This document shows positions 36,240-45,192 of a stretch of DNA of 64,000 nt, piece by piece (positions within the stretch are counted from its first letter, which is position 1; each line of letters begins with the position of its first letter). The position numbers were made by a program, and so were the translations under genes. The DNA lies in assembly GCF_002118315.1 (NCBI RefSeq), contig NZ_MTSZ01000003.1:620001-684000 (forward strand). The letters run 5' to 3'. The notes below the pieces were generated by a model. It was not told where the DNA came from, searched no databases, and worked only from the letters and a program-made list of their open reading frames with translations. The stretch is from Kiloniella majae (GTDB lineage Bacteria > Pseudomonadota > Alphaproteobacteria > Kiloniellales > Kiloniellaceae).

Positions 36240-36579
36240 TGGTGCGGACGGCGGGACTTGAACCCGCACGGCCGAAGCCAACGGATTTTCATACCATCTA
36301 CAGCTTTCGCTGCCACGCCGTTGGTGCAAGCACCGCGCGTTTGTGGTCTGGACTATCCCTTCACCATAACAAGGTCTAACTCACTGATCCTTGCCGTAGG
36401 TGCTGCCCGTCTAGTCTCTACACCTTCCCAAATCTTTTTCAAGTCTTGGGCTTGGCTCGGGATTGGCATCATCTTGCGATCTAAGCTTTCCCCGAATTTG
36501 AGCAGTTCTACTCTCTGGGTTTCCCCAAAGGCACTCAATTTTTTAAGTCCGTCGTGTCTACCAATTCCACCACGTCCGC
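36240..36579 (-). tRNA. tRNA-Leu(UAA), interrupted by a group I intron
   Basis: Exon 1 is 36545-36579 and exon 2 is 36240-36289, including an encoded CCA. Joined, they give a full leucine tRNA. The acceptor stem GCGGACG pairs with CGTCCGC. The D-loop reads GAATTGGTAGA and the anticodon stem pairs ACGGA with TCCGT. The anticodon loop is CTTAAAA with anticodon TAA. A long variable arm GGCTTCGGCC and a T-arm GCGGG TTCAAGT CCCGC follow. The intron splits the anticodon after U34, so the gene cannot make a working tRNA without splicing. Leucine identity is supported by the type II variable arm. Confidence 0.93.
36290..36544 (-). ncRNA. Group I self-splicing intron in tRNA-Leu(UAA)
   Basis: 255 nt inserted between U34 and A35. 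Group I marks are visible on the minus strand. The 5' exon ends CUU before the intron start AAAAAATTGAG, whose GAG can form P1 with CUU, giving the U-G pair. P-like and Q-like segments (TTCGGGGAAA and AATCCCGAGCC) form P4. R-like GAGACTAGACGGG and S-like GGATAGTCCAGACC form P7. The intron ends in G directly before AAAATCCG. The start and the GCAGCGAAAGCTG region near the 3' end resemble the tRNA-Leu introns of cyanobacteria and plastids (subgroup IC3 by inference). No homing endonuclease ORF is present. Confidence 0.9.
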
Positions 36580-36754
36580 ACGTGTTGTCTAGGACACTCT
36601 GTGAGGAAATCTCTCGCCCGAAAGCGGCTTTGTGTCAATGATTCGTTTTTGGGTTTTAAAATTTTTTTTGATTTTTTTCAAAATGGAGCATGGGTTGTTG
36701 TAAAAGGGCAAGGGTATGATTTTGAACGAAATTAAAACCCATGATCAGTTGTGT

Positions 36755-37768
36755 TCAATTGTGATCTGAGTTGCTTTTGTTAGGGGCGTCGTCGTTGAGG
36801 TCATTGGTGCCAATTTCACCTCTCTCTTTGGCTCTATCCAGATCAACCTGCACGTTCGGGACAAAATCATCTGCGGTGGCTTCATCAAGTAACCATTCAC
36901 GGAAAGCTTTGATCTTGGTGATCTCTGATGTGCTTTGCGGGGTTACGACATAATATTGATAGGTTGATGGTGTTCTGGGGCCAAAAGGGCACACTAGTCG
37001 GCCAGCTTTCAGGTCATCATAGGTGAGAGATGTACGCCCTAATGCGATTCCCTGACCTTCTATAGCGGCCTGTAGAATAAGACTGGAATCATTGTAACCG
37101 GGTCCCTTGTCCGGATCTATGTCTGTAACACCAGCGATATGTAACCATCTCCGCCAGTTAACGGCAAAAGGTTCTTCGCCCACATCATCATGGAGTAATG
37201 TGTGATATTTCAGATCATGTGGGCTACGTAAAGGTAGTGATCCTTTGAGAAGGTGAGGGCTACAGACAACAAGGCTCTCGTCTTCCATCATTTTGTCAAC
37301 GCGACAGCCGGGATATTGCCCCGCACCAAATCTGATCGCGAGATCAACATCGTCGCGAGAGAAATTACTTTTTGTAATGGTTGCCGAAACAAGAATATCG
37401 ATTTCAGGATGTTTCCGCCGAAACTTGGGAAGGCGTGGTAGTAACCACTTTGCGGCGAAGGATGGCATGACCGAGACTTTGAGAGTGCCACGATCCCCGC
37501 CATCGTAAAGCTTTTGGGTGGTTGATTTTATAATGTCAAAAGCTTCACTGACAGCAGGCAGTAAAATCTGTGCTTCGTCCGTAAGGATAAGGCGTCGGTT
37601 CATTCTGCGGAAGAGTTGAATCCCCAAATGATCTTCGAGTGATTTGATCTGATGGCTAACCGCTGCCTGCGTGACAAAAAGTTCCTGGGCAGCTTTTGTA
37701 AAGGAAAGCTGGCGGGCGGCGGCTTCAAAGGCACGTAAAGCATTTAGAGGAGGTAGAGGTCTCAGCAT
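36755..37768 (-). CDS. LysR-family transcriptional regulator, GcvA-like
   Basis: 337 residues. The N-terminal winged helix-turn-helix is PLPPLNALRAFEAAARQLSF followed by AAQELFVTQAAVSHQIKSLE (about 8-47), the GcvA-type version. A periplasmic-binding-like ligand domain (DVDLAIRFGAGQYPG in the middle) fills the rest. The C-terminus is extended and acidic (about 30 residues rich in Asp and Asn). It diverges from a small DUF1127 gene, and the intergenic spacing (142 bases) is right for shared control, so it may regulate that gene and itself. The inducer is unknown. Confidence 0.87.
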   Translation of the reverse strand: MLRPLPPLNALRAFEAAARQLSFTKAAQELFVTQAAVSHQIKSLEDHLGIQLFRRMNRRLILTDEAQILLPAVSEAFDIIKSTTQKLYDGGDRGTLKVSVMPSFAAKWLLPRLPKFRRKHPEIDILVSATITKSNFSRDDVDLAIRFGAGQYPGCRVDKMMEDESLVVCSPHLLKGSLPLRSPHDLKYHTLLHDDVGEEPFAVNWRRWLHIAGVTDIDPDKGPGYNDSSLILQAAIEGQGIALGRTSLTYDDLKAGRLVCPFGPRTPSTYQYYVVTPQSTSEITKIKAFREWLLDEATADDFVPNVQVDLDRAKERGEIGTNDLNDDAPNKSNSDHN

Positions 37769-37910
37769 GATTTCACATTATAAAATCTAATCCGATATAT
37801 GAAATAACATCGTTTGAGATTGAAATCAAACAGTCATATTTTAGCTGTATCAAAGAACACAGAGAACAACGGCCCGCTTGGGCGCATTATTTCGGATAAG
37901 GAGAACTGTT

Positions 37911-38147
37911 ATGGCAAATGTAACAATGCACAAAACCTATACTTTTGGTATGCTACACAAGAACAAGCCGAGCGTATCCTTTGTGAAGGCGCCAATTGCG
38001 AGTGTCATCCAGAAACTAATTACATGGGAAGAGCGTTTGAACGAACGTGCCAACCTTCGTGACGCCGAAGCTTTTTTGTTATTGGATATGGGCATTTCGG
38101 CTCAGGCTGCGCAACATGAAGCATCCAAGCCATTCTGGATTAGCTAA
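37911..38147 (+). CDS. Small DUF1127-like protein
   Basis: 78 residues from ATG 37911 with ATAAGGAGAAC upstream. The C-terminal half reads WEERLNERANLR, LLLDMGIS and the ending SKPFWIS, which follow the DUF1127 pattern of Arg-rich helix, L.D.G[IL] and KPFW. DUF1127 proteins are short, often abundant in alphaproteobacteria, and tied to RNA binding, phosphate or nutrient responses in a few cases. Its pairing with a divergent LysR gene suggests regulated expression. The assignment rests on pattern, not a search. Confidence 0.7.
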   Translation: MANVTMHKTYTFGMLHKNKPSVSFVKAPIASVIQKLITWEERLNERANLRDAEAFLLLDMGISAQAAQHEASKPFWIS

Positions 38148-38226
38148 TACAAATTACCCTGCCCCGACCGCGCTATCGGGTTCTTCTAACAAGAAGGTAG
38201 CGCAACTTCCTCTATAGGAACTTTAT

Positions 38227-38268
38227 AAAGCCCGTTAATTGCTCGCCGACAGCCGTTAACGGGCTTTT
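38227..38268 (+). terminator. Intrinsic terminator after the DUF1127 gene
   Basis: Arms AAAGCCCGTTAA and TTAACGGGCTTT are joined by a long loop and followed by T. It comes 80 bases after the stop, so a structured 3' region precedes it. Confidence 0.75.
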
Positions 38269-38318
38269 GAGGTTCTTGGGGAGCAGTTCCCGTGTACAAA
38301 TTGTGTATTAGACCCTGG

Positions 38319-39086
38319 TCAGGGAAGAAACTGTTCGCGGATAATGCGTTCTTCCAGATTGTGCTCTTCGTCAAAAAGAAGATTCATATCGACGCTATCA
38401 TCCTGACGAACACTGACCCGTTTGACGTGCTTAATTTCGGTGAAGTCAGCAGTCGCAGAGATCGGGCGTTTTTCCGTGTCCAATGTCCGAAAGGTAACTT
38501 CAGCGGTTGCGGGAAGGAGGGCTCCCCGCCAACGTCTCGGTCTAAAGGCGCTAATCGGCGTCATGGCCAAAAGGGATGCGCCAATGGGGACAATGGGGCC
38601 ATGGGCGGACAAATTATAGGCTGTACTGCCTGCGGGTGTTGATAAAATCACGCCGTCGCAGACCAGCTCCTGCATGCGTTCTATGCCATCGATGTCGATG
38701 CCGATACTTGCTGCCTGTCTGCTATCTCGATGTAGAGAAACTTCATTGATTGCAAGGGCTTCAAACTTTTGTCCTCCGACGGTCTCTACAGACATGCGGA
38801 GTGGGTGCAAGGTGATTTTTACGGCCTTTTGAATACGTATATCAAGTTGATCTTCGTTATATTCATTAAGCAGGAAGCCAATAGTACCACGGTTCATACC
38901 GTAGATAGGAACGTCCAGACCAATGAACTGATGTAAAGTTTCCAGCATGAATCCATCGCCACCCAACGCAACGATTACATCAGCTTCGTCAGGGGAAACG
39001 GCTTTATATTTGTTCTTCAGGCATTCCAGTGCATTGGTTGCTCGTTCTGTTTCCGAAGCAACAAATGCAACACGTTTTCTGCTCAT
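38319..39086 (-). CDS. nadK: NAD kinase
   Basis: Phosphorylates NAD+ to NADP+ using ATP. 255 residues, short but normal for alphaproteobacterial forms. [18 protein letters not shown] contains the catalytic GGDG loop (about residues 43-46). [14 protein letters not shown], the NE-carrying [12 protein letters not shown] and [14 protein letters not shown] are the other hallmarks. It completes, with pncB and nadE, a local set of NAD(P) genes that are not in one operon. Start ATG 39086. Confidence 0.94.
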   Translation of the reverse strand: MSRKRVAFVASETERATNALECLKNKYKAVSPDEADVIVALGGDGFMLETLHQFIGLDVPIYGMNRGTIGFLLNEYNEDQLDIRIQKAVKITLHPLRMSVETVGGQKFEALAINEVSLHRDSRQAASIGIDIDGIERMQELVCDGVILSTPAGSTAYNLSAHGPIVPIGASLLAMTPISAFRPRRWRGALLPATAEVTFRTLDTEKRPISATADFTEIKHVKRVSVRQDDSVDMNLLFDEEHNLEERIIREQFLP

Positions 39087-39235
39087 CGCATTTTTCTCAT
39101 GGCAGTTGGCCTTTTCCGTAAAACATCACTGATATGTATTTCACAAATAATAACAATAGACTGACAGCCACTTGCAGCGCTGTCAAAATGTCTGATACTG
39201 ATTAAGAAATAAAATACATAAAAGGGGAGTTTGTT

Positions 39236-39721
39236 TTGATCCGTTCATTGTTTTTCGCAATTCTGACCATTGTTGGTTATTGCAGTGTCCTTGGCGCTAC
39301 CGTTCAAGCCGCAGACAGGCATGCGGGGTATTATTATCCTGATCCTGTTTACCGGGAAGTTTACAAAGCCAGGGCCAAGCAAATTGCAACGGCTAACCGT
39401 AAAACCCGTATCGCTTTTGTAACCTCAATCACACAGCAGAACATGCAGCGGGAGTTTGCCCCAACAGCCGCAATCTTTGCCAAGGGTAATGATGCTGAAA
39501 AACTTATTATTGTCGGTTTGGAAGATGGTCGACTGGACACGATTTATCGTGCGCGGGCAATCTTTGCCAATATGACGGCGGGTGTTCGTACTTTACCTGT
39601 TTTTCAGGAGTTGGGTGTTGAGGATGTCTTTACTTTTTTTGATCTCGCGGCCTTGATGGGATTTACGCAGATTACCATTACCAATGGCCGGAACTTCACG
39701 CATCAGGTTATTCTTCAGTGA
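39236..39721 (+). CDS. Secreted hypothetical protein
   Basis: 161 residues starting at TTG 39236, chosen because AAAAGGGGAG precedes it at the right distance. The signal peptide runs to about residue 25 (ATVQAADR). The mature part has DPVYREVYKARAKQIATANRKTRIAFVTSITQQ and ends TITNGRNFTHQVILQ. It is short and has no metal site I can see. Similar proteins in related genomes sometimes carry a molybdopterin-guanine dinucleotide label, but nothing here shows it. An MFS gene starts 26 bases on. Confidence 0.6.
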   Translation: MIRSLFFAILTIVGYCSVLGATVQAADRHAGYYYPDPVYREVYKARAKQIATANRKTRIAFVTSITQQNMQREFAPTAAIFAKGNDAEKLIIVGLEDGRLDTIYRARAIFANMTAGVRTLPVFQELGVEDVFTFFDLAALMGFTQITITNGRNFTHQVILQ

Positions 39722-39746
39722 TGATCTGTGGTTCTAGCGTGGTGAG

Positions 39747-40988
39747 TTGTCAAAACCAATCGTAATGATCGCTCGTATTTTTCTCCCCTTTGCAATTGGT
39801 TATTTCCTTTCGTTTTTATTACGAGTTGTGAATGCTGTTATTGCCCCTGATCTGGTTGCTGAATTGAGTTTGTCGGCGGCAGATTTGGGCTTGCTGACAA
39901 GTACTTTTTTTATTGCCTTTGCTTTCACCCAGCTCCCTTTGGGGCTGTTATTGGATCGCTATGGCCCGCGAAAGGTGGAAAGTGGTTTTCTGTTACTCAC
40001 AGCCGCTGGTGCGCTTTTGTTCTCTTGGGCCGAGAGTTTTCCGCTTCTCATCCTTGGGCGCGCGTTGATCGGGTTTGGGGTATCTGCTTGTATGATGGCG
40101 GCCTTTAAGGCTTATGTTAGTTGGGTTCCCAAAGAACGACTTGCATTGGTCAATGGTTGTCATCTTGCTGCGGGTGGCCTGGGGGCTATTGCGGGAACGG
40201 CACCTGTTGAATTTCTCGCCGATCTGATGGGCTGGCGCGGTGTCTTTGTCGTCCTTGCGGTGATGTCTTTGTGCATTTCCGCGTTGATCTACATTGTCAT
40301 TCCACGGCGGGATGAGATCCCGGCTAGCGAAAGTGTGTCTAAACAGATCAAAGATTATGGGCTTGTTTTCAAAAGTTCTTTCTTTTGGCGGATCACGCCT
40401 TTCACCGTGATGTCTCAGGCCGCATTCTTTTCTTTGCAGGCGCTATGGTCTGGTCCTTGGTTACGTGATGTCGCCGGTTTTGATCGGGATATCGTAGCAT
40501 GGGGCTTAACACTGATTGCAATTGCTGTTTTTGTGGGGTTTCTTGTCGGTGGAATTGTCACAGACTGGTTGCGTCGTCATAATATCAGTCCGATAACGAT
40601 CGGATTTTATGGCATGCTACTTTGCATAGTTCCTCAAGCTTTGTTGCTGCTTGAAATAAACTCTTTCCTGATGGTTAGTATTGTTTGGATGGCGTTTGGT
40701 TTACTGGGAACAGGTGGATATCTAATTTATCCCGGATTTTCGCAATTCTTTCCCAGTCATTTGGCTGGGCGTGTTAACACGGCATTGAATTCTCTGGTGT
40801 TCGTAGTTGCTTTTGTTGGGCAATGGGCTGTTGGTGCGGTGATTGAATTGTGGCCTGCGCAGGCTTCTGGTGGTTATGCTATCGAAGGATATCAGGCAGG
40901 TATTATCATGTTGCTTGTTGCACAGTTGATTGGTGTGGGGTGGTATTATCTGTTCCCGTTAATGATGAAAAAAATATCTTCAGCATAA
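39747..40988 (+). CDS. Major facilitator superfamily transporter
   Basis: 413-residue inner-membrane protein with twelve predicted membrane segments. The motif A equivalent LLLDRYGPRKVESG is clear between helices 2 and 3, and RALIGFGVSACMMAAFKAYVSWVPKERLALVNG matches the helix 4-5 region of small-solute carriers. Start is TTG 39747 in this reading, with ATG 39765 as the alternative. It may be cotranscribed with the secreted protein before it. Substrate unknown. Confidence 0.85.
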   Translation: MSKPIVMIARIFLPFAIGYFLSFLLRVVNAVIAPDLVAELSLSAADLGLLTSTFFIAFAFTQLPLGLLLDRYGPRKVESGFLLLTAAGALLFSWAESFPLLILGRALIGFGVSACMMAAFKAYVSWVPKERLALVNGCHLAAGGLGAIAGTAPVEFLADLMGWRGVFVVLAVMSLCISALIYIVIPRRDEIPASESVSKQIKDYGLVFKSSFFWRITPFTVMSQAAFFSLQALWSGPWLRDVAGFDRDIVAWGLTLIAIAVFVGFLVGGIVTDWLRRHNISPITIGFYGMLLCIVPQALLLLEINSFLMVSIVWMAFGLLGTGGYLIYPGFSQFFPSHLAGRVNTALNSLVFVVAFVGQWAVGAVIELWPAQASGGYAIEGYQAGIIMLLVAQLIGVGWYYLFPLMMKKISSA

Positions 40989-41001
40989 TCAGGCCGTGAA
41001 T

Positions 41002-41028
41002 AAAGGGAGTTTATTTGAAACTCCCTTT
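41002..41028. terminator. Bidirectional terminator between MFS and moaA
   Basis: Perfect 11-base arms AAAGGGAGTTT and AAACTCCCTTT enclose a 5-nt loop between convergent genes. Confidence 0.85.
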
Positions 41029-41032
41029 GTCT

Positions 41033-42112
41033 TTACCCGCCTGTAACACTCATGTGCCGGGCAACGGATGGATCGGCTTCCCGATCAATGATGAAATCAT
41101 GGCCTTTAGGCTTTCGGGCAATAGCCTCAAAGATGGCCTGTTCTAGCGGGCCGTTTTCATCACTACTGCGCAAAGGTTCCCGTAAATCCATGGCATCATC
41201 CTGTCCAAGGCAGAGATAGAGCGTGCCTGTGCAGGTCATTCGGACCCGGTTACAGCTTTCACAGAAATTATGGGTCATCGGGGTAATAAAACCGATCTTC
41301 CCGCCAGTCTCTTTTACCTCGACATACCTAGCTGGTCCCCCCGTTTTGTGGTCACTCTCATTCAGGGTCCAGTGTTCGCTTAAAATGGAGCGTACTTCAG
41401 TTAGGGGCAGGTATTGGTCAACACGATTTTCGTTGCCAATATCCCCCATCGGCATAACTTCGATAAAAGTAATGTCAAAGCCCTCGTCACCGCACCAGGA
41501 AACAAGTGTATGCAGCTCATCGTCATTTACACCGCGCAGAGCAACGGTATTAATCTTAACTTTCAAGCCTGCTTTTTTGGCGGCCTGTAATCCTTCGAGA
41601 ACCTGATCAAGTTTTCCCCAGCGTGTGATTGCGGCAAACTTGTCTTTGTTCAGAGTATCTAGAGAGACGTTAATGCGGCGCATTCCTGCATCTGCAAGCT
41701 GTTGCGAATACTTTTCCAGCTGGCTTCCATTTGTGGTCAGGGTCATTTCCCTGAGCTGTCCTGATTCCAGATAAGGTGTCAGGCCATTAAACAGCTTCAT
41801 AATGTTTTTGCGGACAAGTGGTTCGCCACCTGTAAAGCGGAGCTTCTTTACGCCAAGGTTGATGAACGCGGCGGAAACTCTTTCCAACTCTTCAATTGTC
41901 AGCAACTCTTTTTTTGGTAAGAAGCTCATGTCTTCAGACATACAATAAACGCAGCGAAAATCACATCTGTCCGTGACTGATATCCGAAGATAGTCAACCA
42001 TGCGGCCAAAGGGATCTACCATTCCCGGGTGCCCACCCTGAATGTCACTTTCATTATTGGCAGTAGAAGCAGACGAAATAAGTCTCTTCTGAATGTTTGA
42101 CGAATTGATCAT
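41033..42112 (-). CDS. moaA: GTP 3',8-cyclase (MoaA)
   Basis: Radical SAM enzyme that starts molybdenum-cofactor synthesis from GTP. About 359 residues from ATG 42112, which has AGGAGAAATAG upstream. The N-terminal cluster motif is [11 protein letters not shown] (CxxxCxxC). GGEPLVRK is the SAM-binding GGEP. The C-terminal second cluster comes from CESCNRVR and a later C (TLYLCLGQ). The protein ends SVTGG, the essential C-terminal double glycine that must reach the active site. The N-terminus has about 35 extra residues. Its partner genes fdhD and mobA lie at 51.9 kb. Confidence 0.95.
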   Translation of the reverse strand: MINSSNIQKRLISSASTANNESDIQGGHPGMVDPFGRMVDYLRISVTDRCDFRCVYCMSEDMSFLPKKELLTIEELERVSAAFINLGVKKLRFTGGEPLVRKNIMKLFNGLTPYLESGQLREMTLTTNGSQLEKYSQQLADAGMRRINVSLDTLNKDKFAAITRWGKLDQVLEGLQAAKKAGLKVKINTVALRGVNDDELHTLVSWCGDEGFDITFIEVMPMGDIGNENRVDQYLPLTEVRSILSEHWTLNESDHKTGGPARYVEVKETGGKIGFITPMTHNFCESCNRVRMTCTGTLYLCLGQDDAMDLREPLRSSDENGPLEQAIFEAIARKPKGHDFIIDREADPSVARHMSVTGG

Positions 42113-42234
42113 CAACTATTTCTCCTGAGCTTTCAGGCGGTCTGTTTTTTTTGTTCCTGAAAATCATTCCTACACTTTGGCGCATAGGTCGTTAATTGCA
42201 AGTCAATTTAAACTTCTTCATCTATAGCGAAAAC

Positions 42235-42271
42235 AAAAGGGCTGCGCTTTGTCATATATCAAGCGCCCTTT
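42235..42271 (-). terminator. Terminator after the NlpC/P60 gene
   Basis: On the minus strand AAAGGGCGCTT pairs with AAGCGCAGCCCTTT around a loop with a small bulge, followed by T-rich sequence. Confidence 0.6.
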
Positions 42272-42311
42272 GTCGCGTCTTTGGGTTTTCTACATAAGCT
42301 ATTTACAGTGC

Positions 42312-43166
42312 TTAACTTGTCGGTACTCGCTTGATCGCGGTTATTCCTGTCCCGCCTGTTTCCATTTTTACACGTTCTGTAATATGAGCAATAGGCTCTA
42401 TAAGGACATCCATGGAATTGGCGGTTGCGTGAATTGCATTCTCTTTGTCCAGGGCAATAGCGACATGACCGGGCCAATAGATCAGATCACCCTCGGTACA
42501 CTGATCTGAATTTACAGGAAAACCAACTGTTGTTTCCTGAACGTAAGTGTCTCTTTGCGTGTTAAGGCCGCTGGCGCTGAGGGATATTTGAACCAAGCCA
42601 GAACAATCAATACCAACCGAAGATTTTCCGCCCCAAAAATAGGGGGTTCCTAAAAATTGATAGGCGATATCCACATGGCTGAGGGCCTTTGTCTCTAGTG
42701 AACAGATATGATCAGTAAAGACCCATCCTCCACCTTGTATTTGGGTATAGCGTCCTTCTTGTTTCAGGGCGAGCACCGTTGATTCCATTGAGAGCATATC
42801 TGTGGCGGGGATTTTCATGTCGGGCTGAGGATAAACATAGGTACGAAGCGCTTTTACTCGGTGCGTGGTTTGTCGTACTTCCCGTGAGAGACTGTCGGCG
42901 CGAATATAACCAACGTAACTATCTTTTGCATTTTGAACCCAGGCCCAGCCATCTTTTTCTTCATAGACTGTGACTTTTTCTCCGAAGAGTAACTCTGTGT
43001 CTTGTCCTGCTTCGCCCGCTGGATGCCGCCGTAGGGGAACGATCCCTTTTGATATCTGAGCCGCATAGCCTTTGCTAAACTTAGGCGCCTCTACCTTGTC
43101 GCGGAGGTATTCAGCGGCGAGGTCTTCTCTCAAGGGGTGAAGGCGAGGGTCCAATGTTTGTGACAT
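42312..43166 (-). CDS. NlpC/P60 (C40) cell-wall peptidase with SH3-like domains
   Basis: 284 residues, no signal peptide visible. SH3-like segments come first (TELLFGEKVTVYEEKDGWAWVQ, VLALKQEGRYTQIQGGGWV), then a C40 domain. The catalytic Cys is in GIDCSGLVQ, the His in WPGHVAIAL, and a third polar residue follows in ENAIHATA. GTPYFWGGKSS is the classic NlpC entry. It probably cuts gamma-D-Glu-diaminopimelate bonds in peptidoglycan. It is divergent from a broken HAD gene. Confidence 0.9.
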   Translation of the reverse strand: MSQTLDPRLHPLREDLAAEYLRDKVEAPKFSKGYAAQISKGIVPLRRHPAGEAGQDTELLFGEKVTVYEEKDGWAWVQNAKDSYVGYIRADSLSREVRQTTHRVKALRTYVYPQPDMKIPATDMLSMESTVLALKQEGRYTQIQGGGWVFTDHICSLETKALSHVDIAYQFLGTPYFWGGKSSVGIDCSGLVQISLSASGLNTQRDTYVQETTVGFPVNSDQCTEGDLIYWPGHVAIALDKENAIHATANSMDVLIEPIAHITERVKMETGGTGITAIKRVPTS

Positions 43167-43270
43167 GTGGTGTCAGGCTTTCTTTGTCTGTCCTAAGTGA
43201 TAACCAGCTTGCCACTGTCTGGTAAGTAAATAAAGTATTCTTGTTCTTGTTTTGTAGTCTAGAGGTCGAA

Positions 43271-43570
43271 ATGACGGCAATTTTCTTTGATTTGGATGGT
43301 ACCTTGACCGATCCGAAAGAAGGTATCACCAAGTCTATCCAATACGCTTTGAGGGGGCTTGGCGCGGAAAGTCCGTCATCTGATGATCTGGAATGGTGTA
43401 TTGGGCCGCCCTTAAAAGAATCATTTGATTATCTGCTGGGTAAGCCTTCTTTGAGCGAAGAGGCCTTAAAGCTCTATCGACAAAAGTTTGCTGAAAAAGG
43501 GCTTTACGAAAATATCATTTATCTAGACGTTAAGAACCTTCTTGAGCAGTCTCTGGTGGCAAGCTTCTGA
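43271..43570 (+). pseudogene. Truncated HAD phosphatase (phosphoglycolate phosphatase-like) remnant
   Basis: From ATG 43271 only about 99 codons remain, against some 215 for the family. TAIFFDLDGTLTDPKEGITKS is an intact motif I with the nucleophile Asp, and the cap domain follows up to AEKGLYENIIY. After that the frame becomes LDVKNLLEQSLVASF, with the stop inside the 3' end of the mscS gene on the other strand. Motifs II (S/T), III (Lys) and IV (GDxxxD) are absent. This looks like a gene cut off by a deletion, so no activity is expected. Confidence 0.75.
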
Positions 43571-44873
43571 TCTGGATTGGGTCTTTGATATGAAGATCTC
43601 GTTGAGGGAAGGGGAATTCGACGCCTGCTTCTTTAAACTTATCCCAAATTGCCAGCAGCAAATCACTGGTTATATTGCCTACTCCGTTTTGAGGGTCCGC
43701 AATCCAGACACGAACTTCAAGATTAACTGAATTGTCGCCAAAATTTCTAACCAGACAATTTGCTGCCGGCCTATCCAGGATGCGCTCGTTTTCTAGTGCA
43801 GCTTCGATACAAAGATTGATGGCTTGATGAAGGTCAGAATTATAGGAAACACCGATTGGCACGCGGACTCTGACCCAACTGTTGGTGTAGGACCAGTTTT
43901 CTACCCTTTGTGTGATGAATTCCTCATTTGGAATCAGGTGTTCGATGCCATCGCGGGTAATGACAGAGGCATAGCGGGCTCCGAATGATTTCACCCACCC
44001 ATAGGTATCATTCACGGCGATAACATCGCCGGGCTTTATGGATCGGTCCATTAACAAAATGATGCCGGATACCAGATTGGAAATGACTTTTTGTAACCCA
44101 AAGCCGATACCTACACCCAAGGCACCACCAAAAAGAGCAAAGGCAGAGAGATCTATGCCAACTGTCTTGAGGCCAACTATGACGGCAAGGCCAATAAAGG
44201 TGACTTTTAATAATTTCCCAAGAAGGACCTGAACTGAAGGTGTTAATTCAGGTACGGCCTTTACGCGGCGTTCCAGTAAAGAGCTAAAGGCAATGGCGGC
44301 CCAAAGTAGCACAGCGAGTGAGATAACACCTTTGAGTACCATCAGAACTGATATACGCAGGCCACCAACATCAAGTGCGGCTGCATCAAGAATTTCTTCC
44401 GCAAAATCCAGAAGACCCAAGATGTTAAGAGCCGCGACTGACCAAATGAAAAGAGAGACCAGTCGTGCGAGTATACGTGTTTTGATCAGGCTTGTTGTCA
44501 GGTTTATGATAACCCATGCCAAAGTCAAACTGGCGACAGTATTGATTAGAAATCTTGTGCGGACAGGCATCTCAAGCTGAATGAGTGCTCCCAATGTGAT
44601 CCAGAGCATCAATAGGAAGATTACCCAGGGGATCATGGGCAGAAGATTGGTCAGGATAAGTCTTAAAGCTTGAGGTGTTTTGTCTAATTGCTTCCAATCA
44701 CTCGCCATGGGACGCAATTTGTTGCCGAGATAACGACTAAGTGGAAGAAGAATTAGTAGAAAGCCAAGCTGGAAAATCACCGGCCAACTCAAGAGATTTT
44801 GTCCCAGCCAGTTGGTGATCTGGTCAAGCCAAAGGGTAACCTCTTCTTGGTTCGGGATCATTAAAAAATCCAA
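43530..44873 (-). CDS. Mechanosensitive ion channel of the MscS family
   Basis: 447 residues. Several N-terminal membrane helices precede the MscS pore domain; VGIDLSAFALFGGALGVGIGFGLQKVISNLVSGIILLMDRSIKPGD holds the Ala/Gly-rich pore helix and the beta-domain start. The C-terminal part (INLCIEAALENERILDRPAANCLVRNFGDNSVN, FPFPQRDLHI) is the vestibule. The start is TTG 44873, with AGGAGGTTAAG upstream. It is larger than E. coli MscS, as are many paralogues. Its C-terminal tail after DLHIKDP runs about 20 residues further than normal, into the region of the broken HAD gene. Confidence 0.88.
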   Translation of the reverse strand: MDFLMIPNQEEVTLWLDQITNWLGQNLLSWPVIFQLGFLLILLPLSRYLGNKLRPMASDWKQLDKTPQALRLILTNLLPMIPWVIFLLMLWITLGALIQLEMPVRTRFLINTVASLTLAWVIINLTTSLIKTRILARLVSLFIWSVAALNILGLLDFAEEILDAAALDVGGLRISVLMVLKGVISLAVLLWAAIAFSSLLERRVKAVPELTPSVQVLLGKLLKVTFIGLAVIVGLKTVGIDLSAFALFGGALGVGIGFGLQKVISNLVSGIILLMDRSIKPGDVIAVNDTYGWVKSFGARYASVITRDGIEHLIPNEEFITQRVENWSYTNSWVRVRVPIGVSYNSDLHQAINLCIEAALENERILDRPAANCLVRNFGDNSVNLEVRVWIADPQNGVGNITSDLLLAIWDKFKEAGVEFPFPQRDLHIKDPIQIRSLPPETAQEGS

Positions 44874-45192
44874 GCTTAACCTCCTGATTTGGCTCTTATA
44901 AAAGTGTGGTCACAAGACACTTGTAAAGGTGATTCGTGCTGTACTCTGCCCATAGGCTGTTACGCAAGTTTAGCAATTTTATCCTAAGACGAACAGGTTC
45001 CGTTTTGTGTCCATGTGGTTTTGTTATCCTGCGTCAATTTGACAAATTCGATCTAACTTGTTGATGTTAAATATATTAATTTAATATTTCTTCTTCTTCT
45101 CGGTGGTAGTGCTTTATTTTTTGTTGCTATTATTGAGTTTTTATCTACATTAATATTGTATTATTTGTATTTATTGGAAAGTAATTCTCAAA
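44874..45192. other. AT-rich divergent promoter region (mscS / tetR)
   Basis: About 319 bases with no ORF or RNA gene. A perfect 15-base palindrome ATATTAATTTAATAT at 45073-45087, about 106 bases ahead of the TetR start, may be an operator for that regulator, but it is AT-rich and such palindromes occur by chance. Confidence 0.4.

Noticed and set aside
36353-36538. 61-codon minus-strand frame inside the tRNA-Leu intron
   Set aside because: It lies wholly in conserved group I core sequence and resembles no homing endonuclease; it is an accidental frame.
45073-45087. 15-base AT palindrome as a firm TetR operator
   Set aside because: It is AT-only in an AT-rich region, so chance occurrence is likely; mentioned only as a candidate.
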